A DNA stretch of 9,733 bases, taken from an uncultured Terriglobus sp. Its GTDB lineage: Bacteria > Acidobacteriota > Terriglobia > Terriglobales > Acidobacteriaceae. Under the pieces are notes generated by a model. That model worked only from the letters and a program-made list of their open reading frames with translations. It searched no databases and was not told the origin of the DNA. Where the stretch lies: contig CALMRM010000040.1 of NCBI GenBank assembly GCA_937871605.1, positions 934 to 10,666 on the forward strand, given 5' to 3'. Each line of letters begins with the position of its first letter. Within the stretch, counting starts at the first letter, position 1. The translations under genes and the position numbers were made by a program. Positions 7,262-9,733 of this stretch are shown here, piece after piece.

Positions 7262-7618
7262 ATGCATCACGACACGCACCTCGACACCCCACGTTCCGTG
7301 GCTGTTTCTGTAGACATTTACGACCAGACCTACCGGCTGACCGGCGTGGACCAGGCGCACATAGCATCCCTGGCAGCAATGGTGGATGGCAAGATGCGGG
7401 CAGTTTCAGCCCACGGCGCAACCGTCGATTCGCTCCGCGTTGCCGTGCTGGCCGCGTTGAACATCGCTGACGAGCTGTTGGAATTGCGCGCCCGCCACAA
7501 CAGCCTCCTGCACTCGCTGGACAACAGTGAGGACGCGGCTCGCCGTCGCGCCACATCGCTCTCGAACCTGCTGGATGAGGCTCTGGGCGAAGATGTCCTG
7601 CGGCGCAGGGCGGGCTAA
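7262..7618 (+). CDS. zapA: Cell division protein ZapA
   Basis: A 118-residue protein matching ZapA, the cytoplasmic FtsZ-ring-associated protein that bundles and cross-links FtsZ filaments. The N-terminal globular part is SVAVSVDIYDQTYRLTGVDQAHIASLAAMVDGKMRAVSAHG (about residues 10-52), with the family's (I/V)xIxGxxYxL... pattern followed by the helix that counts as MVDxKM. The remainder, VDSLRVAVLAALNIADELLELRARHNSLLHSLDNSEDAARRRATSLSNLLDEAL, is the long helix of the tetramer coiled coil. The ATG at 7262 is preferred; GGAAGGA (7241-7247) lies 14 bases upstream, which is somewhat far. An in-frame GTG at 7223 would add 13 residues but lacks a ribosome-binding site. It begins 44 bases after the ZapB-like gene, so the two are likely co-transcribed. 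Confidence 0.85.
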   Translation: MHHDTHLDTPRSVAVSVDIYDQTYRLTGVDQAHIASLAAMVDGKMRAVSAHGATVDSLRVAVLAALNIADELLELRARHNSLLHSLDNSEDAARRRATSLSNLLDEALGEDVLRRRAG

Positions 7619-7672
7619 AACCGCCTTCAGGATTTCCTTCATTTCGCATCGCCTGTCGTGTAGGCTGCTCTG

Positions 7673-8734
7673 GTGAAAACTCCGGCTCTCCTGTTCGTGT
7701 CCGCTGTTGCCCTGCTGTCGGCCGCCTTCCTTGCACCTGCCCAGTTGAAAACCCATCCTGTCTACGAGAAGGACCCGGAGTTCCAGAAACTTAGGGTGCA
7801 GGCGGAGACGCTGGAACGCAACCCGGCTAACCTCAGCTTTGCCGTAGATACCTGGAAAAAGGCCAACGCCAAGGCAGGCGGGCACTGCATGGAGTGCTTC
7901 GAGCACCTGGTGCTGATCGAAGCGAGACTCCACGACACCAAGCGTGCCATGCAGTCTGCGCACGACATGGCGACAGCCGCAGAGCAGCCCGCGGACCTGG
8001 TGCGCGCAAAGCTGCTGCTGGGCCGGGCTGTGCTTTACATGATCAACGCCAAGAAACCGGATACACGCCTGCTGGACGAAGCCCACACAGCTCTGCAGCA
8101 AGCCGAATCGGAGTCGCTTTCCGCCTATTTCTACGATGGACGCGTCTTGGCCCTGCTGCACCGTGATGATGAAGCGGGCAAAAGCTTCAGCACCTACGCA
8201 GAAAAGACAGTCGGGAGCGACCCCATGCTGGTGCGTGCCCGGCATTTTGCCGCGAAACCAGAACTGGCACGGATGGACATGCCGCCAGCCATGACCTTTA
8301 CCACGCTGGCAGGCAAGCCGTTCAACCTGGACAACATGAACGGCAAGGTCGTGCTGATTGACTTCTGGGCCACGTGGTGTGGGCCCTGCAAGCAGGAGCT
8401 GCCGCACATGAAGAAGCTGGCGGAACAGTACGCGGGCCAGCCCTTCGAGCTCATCAGCATCTCGTGGGACAGCGACGAGGCCGCTTGGAAGCAGTTTGTC
8501 GCGGGCAACGGCATGACGTGGAACCAGTACCGCGACGCGGACCACTCGTTGTCAAATCTATTCGGCATCAATGCCATTCCGCACTACTTCACCATTGACT
8601 CGAATGGCGTGCTGGCGGCGGAGAACCTCGGTTCCGGTTCCAACATCGACGGAAGGATTCGCAAACTGGTGCAGCAGGCGCGCGAGTCTGCCCCCGCCGA
8701 GGTGGCGGGCAGGACTGCTGTGCCGGGCGAGTAG
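7673..8734 (+). CDS. Exported TlpA-type thioredoxin with N-terminal helical (TPR-like) domain
   Basis: A 353-residue protein starting at GTG. Residues 4-23 form a signal peptide (hydrophobic ALLFVSAVALLSAAFLAPAQ), so it should act in the periplasm or be membrane-tethered. Residues about 30-195 are alpha-helical with TPR-like character (alternating Ala/Leu helices such as RAKLLLGRAVLYMINAKKPD). Residues about 203-345 are a TlpA/ResA thioredoxin domain: VVLIDFWATWCGPCK with active-site C236 and C239, SISWDSDEAAWKQFV, and NAIPHYFTID with the cis-proline P303. Such proteins reduce periplasmic disulfides, for example in cytochrome c maturation; the true partner is unknown. A second CxxC (CMEC, C72 and C75) sits in the helical domain. 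The start codon is 54 bases after zapA, with only a weak ribosome-binding site (TAGG). The ATG-less start is supported by the signal peptide. Confidence 0.85.
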   Translation: MKTPALLFVSAVALLSAAFLAPAQLKTHPVYEKDPEFQKLRVQAETLERNPANLSFAVDTWKKANAKAGGHCMECFEHLVLIEARLHDTKRAMQSAHDMATAAEQPADLVRAKLLLGRAVLYMINAKKPDTRLLDEAHTALQQAESESLSAYFYDGRVLALLHRDDEAGKSFSTYAEKTVGSDPMLVRARHFAAKPELARMDMPPAMTFTTLAGKPFNLDNMNGKVVLIDFWATWCGPCKQELPHMKKLAEQYAGQPFELISISWDSDEAAWKQFVAGNGMTWNQYRDADHSLSNLFGINAIPHYFTIDSNGVLAAENLGSGSNIDGRIRKLVQQARESAPAEVAGRTAVPGE

Positions 8735-8770
8735 GTGGGAACGGTCCCGTGGCACAGGCTGGCGCTTCCC

Positions 8771-8799
8771 TTGCCAATCATGGCAGGTGGCGGTAGCAT
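8771..8799 (+). promoter_or_regulatory. Sigma70-type promoter for a small RNA
   Basis: TTGCCA (8771-8776) matches the -35 consensus at 5 of 6 positions. TAGCAT (8794-8799) matches the -10 at 4 of 6. The spacer is the ideal 17 bases. It lies 37 bases past the thioredoxin stop with no protein gene downstream on this strand. The predicted start is about 8806. That is just before the 5' arm of the folded RNA described next, which supports the call. Confidence 0.55.
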
Positions 8800-8805
8800 C
8801 GCGAC

Positions 8806-8999
8806 AGATGACCGGCCTGCAAAGCAGGTGCGGGAATAACGCCGGTTGAACCAATACTCATTGAACAGGGGTTCGGCTCGTATACATGGTTCGGTGTGCA
8901 GTGTCCGCCAGTCCGGAATGCCTAAAGAACCACGGCTGAGCCCCACCGCTTAACGCGGGTTCACCGGCGCCTCCTTCACGGCCCAGCGGGCCGGTTTTC
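8806..8999 (+). ncRNA. ssrS: Structured small RNA, probable 6S RNA
   Basis: About 194 bases, from a predicted promoter to a terminator, folding by hand into one rod. The 5' arm 8811-8820 pairs with 8986-8995 (10 bp, one G-U). Next come 8828-8830/8977-8979 and 8832-8835/8972-8975, then 8840-8846/8963-8969 and 8848-8852/8958-8962 with one bulged base. A central bubble follows, 15 bases on the 5' side (8853-8867) and 13 on the 3' side (8945-8957), the latter able to form a small CGC/GCG hairpin. Beyond it, 8868-8878 pairs with 8934-8944 (11 bp), then 8888-8892/8927-8931, and a terminal hairpin 8904-8907/8914-8917. A closing stem, single central bubble and terminal arm at this length are the hallmarks of 6S RNA, which binds sigma70 RNA polymerase as an open-promoter mimic. 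zapA linkage is common for 6S. Identity is inferred; the fold was not computed. Confidence 0.6.
8979..8999 (+). terminator. Rho-independent terminator after the small RNA
   Basis: CGGCCC (8979-8984), loop AGC, and GGGCCG (8988-8993) form a perfect 6-bp GC hairpin followed by GTTTTCT. It ends plus-strand transcription from the small RNA and from any read-through out of the thioredoxin gene. No matching A-run lies on the other side, so it does not serve the minus-strand gene beyond 9071. From 9001 to 9070 nothing else is visible. Confidence 0.7.
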
Positions 9000-9070
9000 T
9001 GACCCTCGGGACGTCATGGCGTACTTTGCGGAACCTTCGCGCACATTGCGGACGCCTCTCGCGCACACAG

Positions 9071-9733
9071 TCACTGCAGGCCCACAAGCGAGTCATATCG
9101 CTGCTCCCCAGCCGGAATGGCCACTGCCAGCCGGTTGCCTGCGGGCGGCAGCGGGCACGACGTGTGGACGGAAAACGCACACCACGGATTGCGCGCACGG
9201 TTGAAGTCCAGCACGACCGTGCCCGGCTGCGACAGGCCGTTGCTGGGCAGCGCCGCATCCAGGAAGCGACCGGCCGGGTAGGTGGTGGTCCGGCTGGTGC
9301 GATCGCGAAACACGAAGAACAGCGGCTGGTCGTGCCCGGCGTTCACGCTCGGCTCCAGCCGGTACAGGTGCCCGTCTAGTGTGAACTCTGCCACACCATA
9401 CGAGGTTTCGTCGTTCACCTGGCCCAGGATGTTGGCGATGCGCAGCACGCGCGGCGCGGGATACGGCTTCCACTGCGCGGTAACGCGATAGTGCGCATCC
9501 GGCGCGTACCAGCGCAGGCCATGAAACCCGAGCAGGGCCGGCGCCTGCATGTCGCGACCCACCAACCAGTAGCCGAACTTGTGTCGAAAGACAAACGATA
9601 CGCTGCCCTCTCGGAACTCCGGTGAGGTGCCGCCCGCGTCGAACCGCACCGTCTCTGCCGTGGCAGGCTTGCCGCCGATGGTCAGGTCAAGTGGAAAGCC
9701 CGTGGATGGGGTTTTTACCCTGATGTCATCGCC
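9071..9733 (-). CDS. DUF1684 family protein, C-terminal part
   Basis: 220 residues of a protein whose start lies beyond the right edge; the frame is open to base 9733. The body matches DUF1684: GYWLVGRDMQAPALLGFHGLRWYAPDAHYRVTAQWKPYP, then a beta-rich part with VNDETSYGVAEFTLDGHLYRLEP, FFVFRDRTSRTTTYPAGRFLDAALP, and the family's most telling segment, VVLDFNRARNPWCAFSVHTSCPLPPAGNRLAVAIPAGEQRY near the C-terminus. The function of the family is not known; no catalytic assignment is made. Family members are often exported lipoproteins, but the N-terminus that would show this is missing. The gene converges on the small RNA, and no terminator for it is seen below 9071. Confidence 0.8.
   Translation of the reverse strand, partial: GDDIRVKTPSTGFPLDLTIGGKPATAETVRFDAGGTSPEFREGSVSFVFRHKFGYWLVGRDMQAPALLGFHGLRWYAPDAHYRVTAQWKPYPAPRVLRIANILGQVNDETSYGVAEFTLDGHLYRLEPSVNAGHDQPLFFVFRDRTSRTTTYPAGRFLDAALPSNGLSQPGTVVLDFNRARNPWCAFSVHTSCPLPPAGNRLAVAIPAGEQRYDSLVGLQ

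Noticed and set aside
7607..7627. Possible terminator after zapA: AGGGCGG pairing with CCGCCTT around a seven-base loop.
   Set aside because: The stem has a wobble pair and no run of T follows, so it is unlikely to terminate efficiently; zapA and the thioredoxin gene may be co-transcribed.
8584..8946. A 120-codon minus-strand open frame across the thioredoxin 3' end and the small RNA.
   Set aside because: It overlaps a well-supported gene and the structured RNA, has no recognisable domain, and is explained by high GC content.
9690..9733. A stretch resembling part of the tsaD palindromic element (GGGGTTTTTACCCTGATG against GGGATTTTAACCCTGATG).
   Set aside because: Only about 18 bases match, the flanking hairpins are missing, and the region reads as a plausible DUF1684 coding sequence. 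The window ends before it can be judged.

Overview
The window is GC-rich, gene-dense bacterial chromosome. It looks like an acidobacterium of the Terriglobia (Terriglobus, Granulicella or Edaphobacter type). The grounds are a secreted protein whose mature N-terminus reads ALPDAPSA and which matches a hypothetical family I know from that group, a compact palindromic repeat of a style common in those genomes, and the general protein character. This placement is recognition from memory, not a search result. No phage, insertion sequence, CRISPR array, rRNA or tRNA gene is visible.

Left block, minus strand (1-2990): a probable operon reading cca (tRNA nucleotidyltransferase), then a flavin amine oxidase, then the start of ruvB, which runs off the left edge. 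cca and the amine oxidase overlap by four bases (ATGA). A 130-base divergent spacer with a 24-base-period repeat separates this block from tsaD.

Middle block, plus strand (3121-5900): tsaD (tRNA t6A synthesis) and cysS (cysteinyl-tRNA synthetase). With cca on the other side, this is a tRNA maturation and charging neighbourhood. tsaD carries a 90-base palindrome-rich element inserted in frame between its metal-binding motif and its SGGHT motif. It adds 30 residues. A convergent minus-strand gene for a secreted protein of unknown function (5918-6802) follows.

Right block, plus strand (6960-9000): a promoter drives a ZapB-like coiled-coil gene and zapA (division-ring factors), then a secreted TlpA-type thioredoxin. 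The following 336-base gap is not empty. It has a good sigma70-type promoter, a sequence that folds by hand into one long rod with a central asymmetric bubble, and a rho-independent terminator. Size, shape and position downstream of zapA suggest 6S RNA. The window closes with the C-terminal part of a minus-strand DUF1684 protein.

The two most notable items are the in-frame palindromic insertion in the essential gene tsaD and the unannotated 6S-like RNA, whose closing helix competes with its own terminator.
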